57,231 bases of DNA from Actinoplanes auranticolor (GTDB lineage: Bacteria; Actinomycetota; Actinomycetes; Mycobacteriales; Micromonosporaceae). The position numbers and the translations under genes were made by a program. This document shows, piece after piece, positions 1 through 10,099 of this stretch; positions within the stretch are counted from its first letter, which is position 1, and each line of letters starts with the position of its first letter. The notes under the pieces were generated by a model. It saw nothing but the letters and a program-made list of their open reading frames with translations. It was not told where the DNA came from and made no database searches. The stretch covers positions 1 through 57,231 of the forward strand of contig NZ_BOQL01000059.1 in the NCBI RefSeq assembly GCF_018332655.1, read 5' to 3'.

Positions 1-20
1 AGCCCGGCCCGCAAGGGAAG

Positions 21-116
21 CTCAGGCCGGAAGGCGAAGCCTGGCCGAAGGCGAAGCCTGAGTGTGCGCGAAGCGCACGGAGGGTGACTCAGCACGGACA
101 TGGCAGGGAGCGAAGC
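21..116. repeat. Cluster of four GCGAAGC mini-hairpin repeats
   Basis: The heptamer GCGAAGC occurs at 34-40, 51-57, 68-74 and 110-116. The first two copies sit in identical AGGCGAAGCCT hairpins (32-42 and 49-59). The third sits in a perfect 6-bp stem with a GAA loop (64-78). CTCAGGC at 21-27 pairs with GCCTGAG at 56-62, so the first two hairpins can be enclosed in a larger fold. GCGAAGC is known in vitro as an exceptionally stable DNA mini-hairpin. The role here, whether transcript end, REP-like element or cruciform, is unknown. Confidence 0.6.
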
Positions 117-260
117 GACCGGTCTCGGCGGGAGCGACGGCCAGCAACACGCACGGACCTACGACCGGAATTTGCTCTGAATCTCATGGCTTTCGATCTG
201 GATCTTGTGGTTTGTGATGTGCATCGCTCCAGCGCCCACGTCGGTGGAACGGCGGAAAAG

Positions 261-294
261 CAGGAACGCCGGACCTTTCGGTCCGGCGTTCCTG
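261..294 (-). terminator. Intrinsic terminator after the GlsB-like gene
   Basis: There is a perfect 15-bp stem (261-275 with 280-294) and a 4-nt TTTC loop. Read on the minus strand, it is followed by CTTTTCC. It lies 34 nt past the stop of the membrane-protein gene at 329 and serves that gene. Confidence 0.8.
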
Positions 295-328
295 TGGTTC
301 TGTCAGATCAGCCTCAGCTGACCCGGGT

Positions 329-604
329 TCAGCGGGTGACGCCGCGACGGCCGCCGATACCGACGACCAGCGCCACACCGATGGCGGCGAGCAGGACCTG
401 GAACAGCAGCTCGATCCAGTCGATGCCGCCGGTCGAGTCGACGCCGAAGGCCCGGGCGAGGACCGTGCCCAGCAGTGCGGCCACGACACCGATGACCATG
501 GTCAGCCAGATCGGGATGTTCTGCTTGCCGGGTACGACCAGGCGGCCGAGGGCGCCGATGATCAGGCCGACGATGAGCGCGGTGATGATGCCGGTGACGG
601 TCAT
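329..604 (-). CDS. GlsB/YeaQ/YmgE family stress-response membrane protein
   Basis: This is a 91-residue protein with about three hydrophobic segments: an N-terminal helix from TVTGIITALIVGLIIGALG, a middle helix around IWLTMVIGVVAALLGTVLA, and a C-terminal helix LLFQVLLAAIGVALVVGIGG. The pattern and length fit the GlsB/YeaQ/YmgE (transglycosylase-associated) family, small inner-membrane proteins linked to general stress whose biochemical activity is unknown. I chose the ATG at 604 because AAGGAG lies just upstream. A longer frame to 679 lacks a ribosome site and would precede the hydrophobic N-terminus with a charged stretch. It is the last gene on its strand before the terminator at 261-294. 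Confidence 0.85.
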   Translation of the reverse strand: MTVTGIITALIVGLIIGALGRLVVPGKQNIPIWLTMVIGVVAALLGTVLARAFGVDSTGGIDWIELLFQVLLAAIGVALVVGIGGRRGVTR

Positions 605-685
605 TGAAGGTCTCCTTGGGGGGTAGAACAGTTGTTGCGTTCGTCTGACCCCAGAGTTCCCGACCGGCCGGAAAACCAAACCGCC

Positions 686-2563
<1,878 letters not shown>

Positions 2564-2647
2564 GATCGTCCGTTCTCTTCAAGCGGGCTGGCTGCCGATG
2601 AAAGCACCGGCAACGTCTATCGTCCCACGCCGCGCGGCGAGCCTGGC

Positions 2648-3529
2648 TCACACCCGGTCCAGCGGCCGGTGCGGCGGGGGCGGAAGCTCGACATGGATCT
2701 CGGCGCCGGGCCGCACCGGGCCACCGCGCAGGACCACGGCCATGACGCCCGCGCGGCGGCTGACCGAGCCGTCGGGCTCCCGGCCGAGGACGCGTTTGAG
2801 CAGGCCGGGGCGGTAGTGGTTGATCTGCTGGCAGGGGTTGCGCAGCCCGGTGACGACGATCGCCGGACGGGCATCGGAGGCGCGATCCGCTCCGGGGTGC
2901 CCGGTGTCGGTGCCGGCCGGATTGCGCTCGATGATCGACCCGGCGGTCGGCTCGGCGGTCTGCCCGGCGGGCTGCTCGGCCTGGATGCAGGCGGCGAGAG
3001 CGGCCACGGCCTCGGCGGTAGGAGCGTCGAGGCTGGCGCGCGCAGCGGCGGCCACGACAGCAGAGGCACCGCCCGGCGGACCCACGAGCTCGGTATGTGT
3101 GGCCGGCGAGCGATCCAGCCCGGCAAGGGCGGCGTCGGGGGCCGGGCCGAAGCGCAGCACGGTGCCCACTGGGAGGGCGAGCAGGTCGATCCCGGTCGTG
3201 GTGACGTTCTCCCCCAGGCCACCGGCCGGGACGTCGTAGCCGGCCTCGTTCACCTCGTCGTGCAGCTCGGCACGGATCAGGTGCACCTGGCGCAGATTCG
3301 GCTGGTCCGGATCCACAGCGACCCGGCTGCGGTGCCGGACCGTCAATCCGGCATGCACATCACCGGCCACCCCGAGCCCGGCGATCAGCACGATCTCGTC
3401 CCGGACCGGCTTGCTGAACGAGTACACGTCGTTGCAGCTCACCGATGCGACCGTCCCCCGCGTCGAGAGCCGCTGCTCCGCCGCGTCCGTCTCCTGCTGA
3501 TGAACGTCCATGCGCCCGAGTCTGCCCAT
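2648..3529 (-). CDS. MOSC domain protein with a large internal insertion
   Basis: This is a 293-residue protein. Residues about 25-128 and 223-293 are the two halves of a MOSC (Moco sulfurase C-terminal) fold: GLGVAGDVHAG, GLGENVTTTGIDLLALPVGT, then VVTGLRNPCQQIN, with the family Cys at about residue 233, and a C-terminal AGVMAVVLRGG. Such proteins carry sulfur or bind molybdenum-cofactor-like ligands, but the substrate is not predictable here. Between the halves lies an Ala/Pro/Gly-rich stretch of about 90 residues (129-222) not found in ordinary MOSC proteins of around 200 residues. The ATG at 3511 (MDVHQQ) is an alternative start; neither has a clear ribosome site. It lies upstream of lepA on the same strand with an 84-nt gap. 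Confidence 0.8.
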   Translation of the reverse strand: MGRLGRMDVHQQETDAAEQRLSTRGTVASVSCNDVYSFSKPVRDEIVLIAGLGVAGDVHAGLTVRHRSRVAVDPDQPNLRQVHLIRAELHDEVNEAGYDVPAGGLGENVTTTGIDLLALPVGTVLRFGPAPDAALAGLDRSPATHTELVGPPGGASAVVAAAARASLDAPTAEAVAALAACIQAEQPAGQTAEPTAGSIIERNPAGTDTGHPGADRASDARPAIVVTGLRNPCQQINHYRPGLLKRVLGREPDGSVSRRAGVMAVVLRGGPVRPGAEIHVELPPPPHRPLDRV

Positions 3530-3604
3530 ACCCGGCCACCCCTTTCGACCCCGTTTCCCGCCCCCTGGGCCAGATCTCCCCGGCCCTCCGGCCGGACCAG
3601 CAAT

Positions 3605-4138
3605 TCAGTCCGGCGGCTCGAGGAACAGGGCGGACAGCCGGGGCAGCCGCTTCTGCATCTCTTCCTCGTTGTCGAAGTCCCACAGCATCGCCGGGTCGGG
3701 CCGGGTCCGGGGCGTCTCGCTGGGCGGCAGCTCCCCACCGGTGGCCTGCTGATAGGCCGCCTCCGCGATGCCCAGCACCTCCTCAGCCTCGAACACCGCC
3801 CCGGTCGAGGCAGCCGAGCGCACCGCCGGCAGCTCGGCCAGCGAATCCGGCTCGCGGACCGCCCGCGCGACGACGTCCCGGCCGTTGGCGACCAGCCAGC
3901 CACGGAAGTTGTCGAAGCCGTCCTCGGAGCACCCGCCGTTGATCAGGTAGGCCGCCGCCCAGAGGTCTTCCTTGCCCGAGGCGGCCATCACCTTGTCGAG
4001 GTGCCGGCCCCAGGCCACGATCTCGGCCGGGTCGCGCCCCACCAGCTCGGCGGTCACCCGCTTGGCCACCTCGTCGGGCGAGCCCGGCCGGTCGGCGGTA
4101 GCCCGGTCGATGACCGCCCAGAAGTCGTCCGTTCTCAT
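3605..4138 (-). CDS. DUF4240 domain-containing protein
   Basis: This is a 177-residue protein that begins MRTDDFWAVIDRA, the characteristic N-terminus of DUF4240 proteins of Streptomyces and relatives, and continues with DLWAAAYLINGGCSEDGFDNFRGWL. It has no signal peptide or membrane segment, so it is probably cytosolic. Function is unknown. Family members sit near WGR and other small regulatory domains in some genomes, which gives no firm clue. The ATG at 4138 was chosen because the family starts there; the frame continues upstream without a better start. It is divergent from the phosphotransferase gene at 4191, with only 52 bp between starts, so the two likely share a promoter region. Confidence 0.8.
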   Translation of the reverse strand: MRTDDFWAVIDRATADRPGSPDEVAKRVTAELVGRDPAEIVAWGRHLDKVMAASGKEDLWAAAYLINGGCSEDGFDNFRGWLVANGRDVVARAVREPDSLAELPAVRSAASTGAVFEAEEVLGIAEAAYQQATGGELPPSETPRTRPDPAMLWDFDNEEEMQKRLPRLSALFLEPPD

Positions 4139-4190
4139 GGGCACAGCCTGCCAGCCGGGTACGACAAAAACGGGGAGGCAGGATGGGGGT

Positions 4191-5165
4191 ATGCGCGCTG
4201 TCACACTGCCCGAGGTCCCTTACGGCGCTACCGCCGTACGTCCGGGTTGGGAGGATCTGCCCGCGACCTTGCGGGAAGAGATCAGCTTGCGTCTCGGCGC
4301 GCCGGTCGTCGGCGCGGCCAGCGCGGGCGGGGGCTTCACCAGGGCTTTCGCCGCCTTGCTGACGACGGCGGCCGGGGACCGGGTCTTCGTCAAGGCCGCG
4401 CCGCTGACCGAGCCGATCGCCGACTGGTACGCCCGTGAGGCGGGCGTCACAGCCGCATTACCGGCGGAGGTCCCGGCCGCCCGCCCGCGGTGGACGCTCG
4501 TGGCCGAAGGGCACTTCGTGCTGTGTCTGGAGGCGATCGCGGGGCACGTGCCGGCTCTGCCGTGGGCGCCGGACGACCTGAGCGCGGCGCTGGCGGCCTG
4601 GCAGACGTCGGCGGTGGCGTTGAGCCGGCCCGGCCCGGAACTGCTCGCGCCGGGCCTGCCCCGGCTCGGCGACATCGTGCGCGACGAGATGTCGTGGTGG
4701 TCCGAGATCGCGGCGGGGCGGGCGCCGCTGCCGCCGGCGCCGGACTGGGTGCCGGGCCGGCTCGGCGAGCTGGCCGCGCTGGAGCGGGGGCTGCCGGAGC
4801 TGGCCGCCGGGTCCGGCATGCTGCACGGCGATCTGCGGGTGGACAACGTTCTGCTGGACGGGTACGGCGCAGCGTGGCTCTGCGACTGGACCTGGCCGTG
4901 TCTCGGCGCGCCCTGGTTCGACACGGTGACGTTGCTGATCACGGCGTACGCGAGCGGCCTCGACGTGGACGCCGCCCTGCAGCCGTGGCAACCACCGCGC
5001 GACGGTGTCGACGGAGCCCTGGCCGCGCTGGGCGGATACTGGCTGGCCAGCGCCGCCCGGGGTCCCAGCAGCGCGTCGCCGCACAGCCGGCAGCACCAGC
5101 GGTTCAGCGGCGGACAGGCGCTCGCCTGGCTGGCCGAGCGCCGCGGCTGGACGCCCATCGGATGA
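4191..5165 (+). CDS. Aminoglycoside phosphotransferase (APH) family kinase
   Basis: This is a 324-residue protein of the choline-kinase/APH fold. The catalytic Brenner motif HGDLRVDNVLLD starts at about residue 212 (H212, D214, N219). The metal-binding Asp follows in CDWTWP at about residue 232. A Lys in the segment DRVFVKAAPL is the likely ATP-anchoring residue. The enzyme should transfer phosphate from ATP to a small-molecule hydroxyl. The substrate is unknown, and an antibiotic target is not implied by the sequence. The ATG at 4191 follows GGGGAGG and a GGGGGT stretch. The frame is open upstream, but that part lies inside the neighbouring divergent gene. It is divergent from the DUF4240 gene. 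Confidence 0.85.
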   Translation: MRAVTLPEVPYGATAVRPGWEDLPATLREEISLRLGAPVVGAASAGGGFTRAFAALLTTAAGDRVFVKAAPLTEPIADWYAREAGVTAALPAEVPAARPRWTLVAEGHFVLCLEAIAGHVPALPWAPDDLSAALAAWQTSAVALSRPGPELLAPGLPRLGDIVRDEMSWWSEIAAGRAPLPPAPDWVPGRLGELAALERGLPELAAGSGMLHGDLRVDNVLLDGYGAAWLCDWTWPCLGAPWFDTVTLLITAYASGLDVDAALQPWQPPRDGVDGALAALGGYWLASAARGPSSASPHSRQHQRFSGGQALAWLAERRGWTPIG

Positions 5166-5217
5166 GTCGCGAGCTGCGCTTTTCCCGCCGCCCCGGGCCG
5201 GCGGTCAGCCGAGCGAT

Positions 5218-5247
5218 TTGGGCGGCACGAAGCGGGCCTGATACATT
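5218..5247 (+). promoter_or_regulatory. Possible rpsT promoter
   Basis: TTGGGC at 5218-5223 and TACATT at 5242-5247 are separated by 18 nt, about 85 bp before the rpsT start. They match the housekeeping sigma consensus partially. This is a prediction only. Confidence 0.35.
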
Positions 5248-5332
5248 AGTTCGTCGCGTGTGGTGACGTTGCTGTTTGCTGCGTCGCCACCGTCCGAGTA
5301 ATCATCCGAACTAGTCAGGACAAGGCTGTCGC

Positions 5333-5599
5333 GTGGCGAACATCAAGTCCCAGATCAAGCGCAACCGGCAGAACGAGAAGGCCAGGCTGCGCAACAAGTC
5401 GGTCAAGTCGTCGCTGAAGACCGTGATCCGCAAGCTGAACGAGGCGAGCGCGTCCGGCAACACCGAGACGGCTACCGCGCTGCTGCGTGACGCCTCGCGC
5501 CAGCTCGACAAGGCTGCGAGCAAGGGCGTCATTCACAAGAACCAGGCGGCGAACCGCAAGTCGGCCATCGCCAAGCGGATCGCCTCGCTGTCTGCCTGA
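5333..5599 (+). CDS. rpsT: 30S ribosomal protein S20
   Basis: This is an 88-residue, Lys/Arg-rich all-helical protein that binds 16S rRNA in the body of the small subunit. It begins MANIKSQIKRNRQNEKAR and has the family motif VIHKNQAANRKSAIAKRI near the C-terminus, with normal length. The start is a GTG at 5333; the N-terminal MANIKSQ is invariant in the family, which fixes it. It is a monocistronic plus-strand gene followed by its own terminator (5632-5664). It lies between holA and lepA as in most actinobacteria. Confidence 0.97.
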   Translation: MANIKSQIKRNRQNEKARLRNKSVKSSLKTVIRKLNEASASGNTETATALLRDASRQLDKAASKGVIHKNQAANRKSAIAKRIASLSA

Positions 5600-5631
5600 C
5601 CGCAGGCTGGTTCCAGCGTCATCACATCTCT

Positions 5632-5664
5632 AGGCACCGCCGAACCTCCGGGTTCAGCGGTGCC
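5632..5664 (+). terminator. Intrinsic terminator of rpsT
   Basis: AGGCACCGC (5632-5640) pairs with GCGGTGCCT (5656-5664), and the inner GAACC pairs with GGTTC around a short loop. It is followed by GAGTTGTTTCC, and lies 33 nt after the rpsT stop. Confidence 0.75.
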
Positions 5665-5843
5665 TGAGTTGTTTCCGCGTATCGCCGGCGCGCGACTCGG
5701 CGCAGACACGGCCGGGCTATCGGGCGCCTGATGTTTTCGTAATCGACGGCAGCGCCAGGCGAGCGACCGGCGCGGGCCTGAAGGACGTGAACCGGCGCCG
5801 GGCCGAGCGGGACCGGCTGATCACGCGGGGACGGCCGGGCCGC

Positions 5844-6404
5844 CTACTCGTAGCGGCGGGCTGCGGACTGCCGGGCGCGCTGCTGACTGTCGTCCAGGTC
5901 CTCGGTCCACTGCCGGGTGACCGGCGGACCGTTCAGCGCGCTCGCATCCATCGCCGCCGGGGTCCGGCGGTCCTCGCCGGGCATCCCGGCAACCGGGTCG
6001 GTGGCGGGTCGCCCGATGACGGCCGGTCGCAGCGCCGGCGGCGCGGCGCTGACCTTCGCGATCACCGCGGGTGACAAGCGCACCGTCGCAGCTCCCGGCG
6101 AAGCCGCGGACGCACGAACCCCGGCAACCGGCGGCCGGCCGGCGCCCGCGGGACGGATCAGAGCGCCGGCGACCACGTCGTTGAGCTTGACCATGGCCGC
6201 GACGGTCACCGGCAGCGCCAGCACTCCCCACCAGCTGACCAGCTCGGCCAGCGCGAGCAGGATGCCCAGCGCGACGGCGCCCTCCAGGAACACGAAGCAG
6301 AGGAAGCCACCCGGCGCCAGATACTGCAGGCCGAGCATGCGGGCGTAGAGCGGCTGCTGACGGGCCTCGTCGCGGGACAGACCGGCGCGGCGTGACCTGG
6401 TCAC
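5844..6404 (-). CDS. Small membrane protein of unknown function, coupled to holA
   Basis: This is a 186-residue protein. After a basic N-terminus come two hydrophobic segments: about residues 25-50 (YLAPGGFLCFVFLEGAVALG and onward) and about 55-80 (WWGVLALPVTVAAMVKLNDV). Then follows a cytosolic or periplasmic Ala/Pro-rich tail of about 100 residues ending RQSAARRYE. I do not recognise a named family. The GTG start at 6404 overlaps the holA stop in a GTGA arrangement, so translation is probably coupled to holA. The longer frame that extends inside holA is a shadow. Its constant place behind holA in related genomes is my recollection, not something shown here. Confidence 0.7.
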   Translation of the reverse strand: MTRSRRAGLSRDEARQQPLYARMLGLQYLAPGGFLCFVFLEGAVALGILLALAELVSWWGVLALPVTVAAMVKLNDVVAGALIRPAGAGRPPVAGVRASAASPGAATVRLSPAVIAKVSAAPPALRPAVIGRPATDPVAGMPGEDRRTPAAMDASALNGPPVTRQWTEDLDDSQQRARQSAARRYE

Positions 6405-7375
6405 CGGGTGCCACCGGAGTTGCGGGCGGCGGCGACGGCGAAGACGGCACGCTCCAGGGCGTACCCCCGGTCCTCGGCACCGCCCTTGACCGCCGCGTTG
6501 CAATCGGCCGCCGCGCGCATCGCGTCGACCAGGCCCTCCGGGGTCCAGCCGCGGCTGCGCTCCTGGGCCTTCTGGATCTTCCACGCGGGCATGCCGAGGG
6601 AGCTGGCCATCTGGTACGGGTTACCGCGGCCGGCCGAAGCGACCCGGGCGACCGTACGAACGCCGTCGGCGATCGCGTCCGCGATCGGCACCGGGTCGAC
6701 ACCCACGTGCAGGGCCCAGCGCAGCGCCTCCAGCGCGCCCGGAACGTCACCGACCATCGCCGCGTCCGCGACCGCGAACCCGCTGACCTCGGCCCGGCCC
6801 TTGTAGTACCGCGAGACGACGGCCGCACTGATCTTGCCGTCGGTGTCGGCGAGCAGCTGTGAGCAGGCGGCGGCGATCTCCCGCAGGTCGGAGCCGACCG
6901 CCGCGAGCAGGGCGGCCGCGGCGGACTCGTCACAACGGCCACCGTTGCGCCGGAACTCGTCGCGGACGAACGCGATCCGCTCGCGCTCGCCCTTGAGCTT
7001 GGCCACGGGCACGACGGTCGCGCCGGCGGACCGCAGCCCGTCGGCGAACGCCTTGCCCTTGGCCCCGCCCACGTGCGAGACGATCAGCGAGACATCGGGG
7101 TCGGGATTCTTGGCGTAGGCGAGCAGCGCGGCGACCAGGTCCTTGCGCGCGTCCTGACCGCTGCGCACGACCAGCACGCGGCGCCCGCCGAACAGCGAAG
7201 GGCTGAGCATCTCGGCGACCTCACCGGCGCTCAGCGCGCCGGCTTCGTACTCGCGCACGTCCGCGCCGGGCTCGTCGGCGCGCGCCGCGGCGACCGCGGC
7301 GGCGATCGCCCGGGCAGCAAGCAACTCCTCGTCGCCTTGAACGAGCAGCAACGGTGCTGGAGACGCGGTGTTCAC
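6401..7375 (-). CDS. holA: DNA polymerase III subunit delta
   Basis: The delta subunit of the clamp loader opens the beta clamp during loading. The protein has about 324 residues and starts near PAPLLLVQGDEELLAARAI, the usual N-terminal strand and helix. It continues with an AAA+-like fold (SPSLFGGRRVLVVRSG; KNPDPDVSLIVSHVGG) and a helical C-terminal collar domain (NPYQMASSLGMPAWKIQKA). The GTG at 7375 fits the family N-terminus, but its ribosome site is weak (GAAGATT). An ATG at 7444 in the same frame would add 23 residues and cannot be ruled out. In many actinobacteria holA directly follows comEC; here two unrelated genes lie between them. Confidence 0.92.
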   Translation of the reverse strand: MNTASPAPLLLVQGDEELLAARAIAAAVAAARADEPGADVREYEAGALSAGEVAEMLSPSLFGGRRVLVVRSGQDARKDLVAALLAYAKNPDPDVSLIVSHVGGAKGKAFADGLRSAGATVVPVAKLKGERERIAFVRDEFRRNGGRCDESAAAALLAAVGSDLREIAAACSQLLADTDGKISAAVVSRYYKGRAEVSGFAVADAAMVGDVPGALEALRWALHVGVDPVPIADAIADGVRTVARVASAGRGNPYQMASSLGMPAWKIQKAQERSRGWTPEGLVDAMRAAADCNAAVKGGAEDRGYALERAVFAVAAARNSGGTR

Positions 7376-7606
7376 GTCGGAAATCTTCGCACGAAGGTCT
7401 GACGCTTCCGTACGACTCACTCCTGCGCGCAGCCCGCTGACCATGGAACGCGAAAGCCGACATATCGGTGATCCGCCATGCGGCCGCCGCCGTAATGGTT
7501 CTCGATCAGGCTGAATGTCTGGCTCACCGGCCGAAGGTGATCCCACCCACATCCCGACCGATCGCCCGGGGTCGAAGGGAACGGTCGGCCTAATCCGGGC
7601 GTGTCG

Positions 7607-10024
7607 TCAGTGGTCCTTCGGGAGTTCGGAGGAGGCGGTGGCCCAGGACTTGTTCGGCGTGGTCGCCAGCGTGAAGGTCACCGTGCCGCCGCTCTGCACG
7701 AACGACTCGGGGAGCCACGAGCGACGCAGCGTCGAACCGTTCAGCTTCACCCCTTGGACGTACGTGTCGGTGGTGTCGGCGTTCACGGTCAGCCGGACGC
7801 CGTTGGCGCGGTCGATCACCACGCGGGTGAACACCGGGTTGCCCAGCAACATCTCCGCCCGGCCGGGAACCTGCGGGAACATGCCGATCGCCGCGAACGC
7901 GTACCAGGCGCTCATCGTGCCCAGGTCGTCGTTGCCGGGCAGACCCGCCGGGCCCGTCCCGTACGCGGTGTCGACGATCTGCCGCACTGTCTCCTGGGTC
8001 TTCCACGGCTGACCGAGCCCGTTGTACAGCCACGGCGCGTGGATCCCCGGCTCGTTCGTCGGGTCGTAGCGCAGCGGGTTGCCACCGAGCACCGCCCAGT
8101 TGCCGTTCTCGTCGTGGAAGAGCCCGTCCAGCCGGGTGGCCGCCGCCGTACGCCCACCCATCAGCGCCGCCAGCCCGGACACGTCCTGCGGCACCATCCA
8201 CGTGTACGTGGCACTGGACCCCTGCGCGAAGCCCACGTCCGTCGACGGCGTGAAGCCGCTCTGCCAGCTGCCGTCCGCACGCCGCGCCGCCTGGTACCCG
8301 ACCGCCGGGTTGTACGTGTTCTTCCAGTAGTCGCCGCGCGGCAGCAGCTGCCGGTACAGGTCGTTGCGCCCGGCCCGGCGCGCCCACATCGCCAGCGAGA
8401 AGTCGGCCAGCGAGTTCTCCAGAGTCTCCGCGGCACCGCCCCAGCAGTGGCAGATGTCGTTGGCCGCGTACTTCAGCGCCAGGTACGTGTCGAGCGTCGG
8501 CCGCTGACCGAGGCACTGCCCGGGGCAGCCGGCGTCGGAGAGGGCGTCCGGATTCTGCACCGTCGCCTGCCGGACCAGCGAGTCGAGCGCCGCCCGGACG
8601 TCGAAGTTCCGCGCGCCCATGGCGTAGTACGTGGCCAGCGTCGGTGCGGCCGGATCGCCGGTCATGACGTGGGTCGGCGCGCCCAGGTGCAGCCAGCGGT
8701 CCCAGATGCCGCGGTTCTGGGTGGCGAAGTCCAGCATCGACTGCGCCATGTCCCCGGCCACGTCGGGCCGCAGCAGGGCGAGGAACTGGATCTGCGCCCG
8801 GTACTGATCCCAGCCGGAGAACGTCCCGTACGCCGCTCGCTGACCGGCCCGGATGCGGTGGATCTTCAGGTCCGCGCCCAGGTAGCGCCCGTCCAGGTCG
8901 TTCATCGTCTGCGGCTGCATCAGCGCGTGGTAGACGGCGGTGTAGAAGGCCGTGGTGCGCGGCTCGGTGCCGCCGCCGACCCGGATGCGCTTGAGCTCGG
9001 TGTTCCAGGCGTCCCGGCCGGCCGCGGCGACGGACTCGACCGTGGCGGTGGCGGGGATTTCGGCGTCGCGGTTGGCTGCGGCGCCGGCCAGGCTCACGTA
9101 CGAGATGCCGATCCGCATGCGCACCGCTCCGCCGCCGGCCGTGTCGAAGCCGACCCAGCCGCCGGAGCCCTTGCCGGCGCGGTCCGCGCCGGTGAGGTAG
9201 CCCTCTCCCCCGGTCGCCGTGGTGCCACCCGGGGTGACGGTCGCGTTCCGCCAGGTCCCGGTCCGGGCGAAGTCGCGGTCGAAGGTGGCGCTGAAGTACA
9301 GCCGGTAGTACGAGCGCCGGTTCGGATTGGTCGCCCCGCCGCCGTTGCCCCGGCGCCCGCAGAAACCACCGGTGAGCACGGACCCGGTGACACTGCGGCG
9401 GCCGGCGTCGATGGTGATCTCGGCGTCCTCGCTGCCGTTGAGCGAGTTGGACGTGCGGAACAGCAGGTTGGCGGCCGAGCCGGCGGGGAAGGTGAAGTCG
9501 CCGATCCCGGCGCGGGTGCTGACGGCCAGATCGGTCCGCACACCGTTGTCCAGCCCGACGGTGTACCGGCCCGGAGTGGCGGCCTCGTTGGCGTGCGCGA
9601 ACGTGGAGACGTACTGCTGGTCGCGTGTGTCCGCGGTGGGCGAGGTGGTGACGTCCCCCACGTACGGCATGATCGGCACGTCGCCGGCGGCCCCCGGGCT
9701 GCAGCCCGCGCCGTTGACGTGGGTGAGGCTGAAGCCCCGCAGCTTGGTGACGTTGTACTCATAGCCGTTGGCCGCGCCGGTGTTGGTCTGATCGCCGGTG
9801 GTGCTGGTCGGGCTCCAGGCCATCATGCCGAACGGCCGGGTCGCGCCGGGCCACGTGTTGCCGCCGCGGGTGGTCCCGATGAACGGATCCACATAGCTCG
9901 CCGGATCCTCGACAAGGGGCACCACGGCGGGCGCGGCGGCGGCCGGCCCGGCCGGAGCGAGCGTCACGACCAGGAGCGCCCCGACAACCCCGGCGAGCGC
10001 TGCGCGAACACGAGACATCGACAT
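7607..10024 (-). CDS. Secreted GH92 family alpha-mannosidase
   Basis: This is an 805-residue protein with a Sec signal peptide: basic MSMSRVR, a hydrophobic core, and an A-x-A cut near residue 30. The mature part begins VDPFIGTTRGGNTWPGATRPFGM, split as VDPFIGT and GNTWPGATRPFGM, the glycoside hydrolase family 92 N-terminal signature. Other GH92 marks are HVNGAGCSPG, TLENSLADF around the likely general acid Glu, NEPGIHAPWLYN near residue 655 and GNDDLGTMSAWYAF near 695, whose Asp residues act as the base. GH92 enzymes are calcium-dependent exo-acting mannosidases that release alpha-linked mannose from fungal mannan or N-glycans. No carbohydrate-binding module is attached. It is inserted between the comEC and holA genes and probably serves extracellular nutrition. 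Confidence 0.93.
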   Translation of the reverse strand: MSMSRVRAALAGVVGALLVVTLAPAGPAAAAPAVVPLVEDPASYVDPFIGTTRGGNTWPGATRPFGMMAWSPTSTTGDQTNTGAANGYEYNVTKLRGFSLTHVNGAGCSPGAAGDVPIMPYVGDVTTSPTADTRDQQYVSTFAHANEAATPGRYTVGLDNGVRTDLAVSTRAGIGDFTFPAGSAANLLFRTSNSLNGSEDAEITIDAGRRSVTGSVLTGGFCGRRGNGGGATNPNRRSYYRLYFSATFDRDFARTGTWRNATVTPGGTTATGGEGYLTGADRAGKGSGGWVGFDTAGGGAVRMRIGISYVSLAGAAANRDAEIPATATVESVAAAGRDAWNTELKRIRVGGGTEPRTTAFYTAVYHALMQPQTMNDLDGRYLGADLKIHRIRAGQRAAYGTFSGWDQYRAQIQFLALLRPDVAGDMAQSMLDFATQNRGIWDRWLHLGAPTHVMTGDPAAPTLATYYAMGARNFDVRAALDSLVRQATVQNPDALSDAGCPGQCLGQRPTLDTYLALKYAANDICHCWGGAAETLENSLADFSLAMWARRAGRNDLYRQLLPRGDYWKNTYNPAVGYQAARRADGSWQSGFTPSTDVGFAQGSSATYTWMVPQDVSGLAALMGGRTAAATRLDGLFHDENGNWAVLGGNPLRYDPTNEPGIHAPWLYNGLGQPWKTQETVRQIVDTAYGTGPAGLPGNDDLGTMSAWYAFAAIGMFPQVPGRAEMLLGNPVFTRVVIDRANGVRLTVNADTTDTYVQGVKLNGSTLRRSWLPESFVQSGGTVTFTLATTPNKSWATASSELPKDH

Positions 10025-10099
10025 ACGTGGACCCTACGACGGCGTTGATGATCACCCATTGCCCCGCGCCCGGCCGCGGGGTGAACGCTGCGCGAACCG

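Larger units (their letters stand above)
1..328. other. Intergenic region, no convincing gene
   Basis: No reading frame here has a convincing start, ribosome site and recognisable product. The left third is built of short hairpin-forming repeats carrying the heptamer GCGAAGC (listed separately). The right end holds the terminator of the membrane-protein gene at 329-604. The sequence in between shows no tRNA-like fold or promoter that I can support. Confidence 0.6.

Noticed and set aside
5642..5655. GAAC-N6-GTTC resembling a LexA (SOS) box
   Set aside because: The spacer should be 4 nt, and the sequence is part of the rpsT terminator stem.
7554..7588. Inverted repeat CCGACCG...CGGTCGG downstream of the mannosidase gene as a terminator
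   Set aside because: The stem has only 7 bp with a loop of about 20 nt and no T-run; support is too weak to list.
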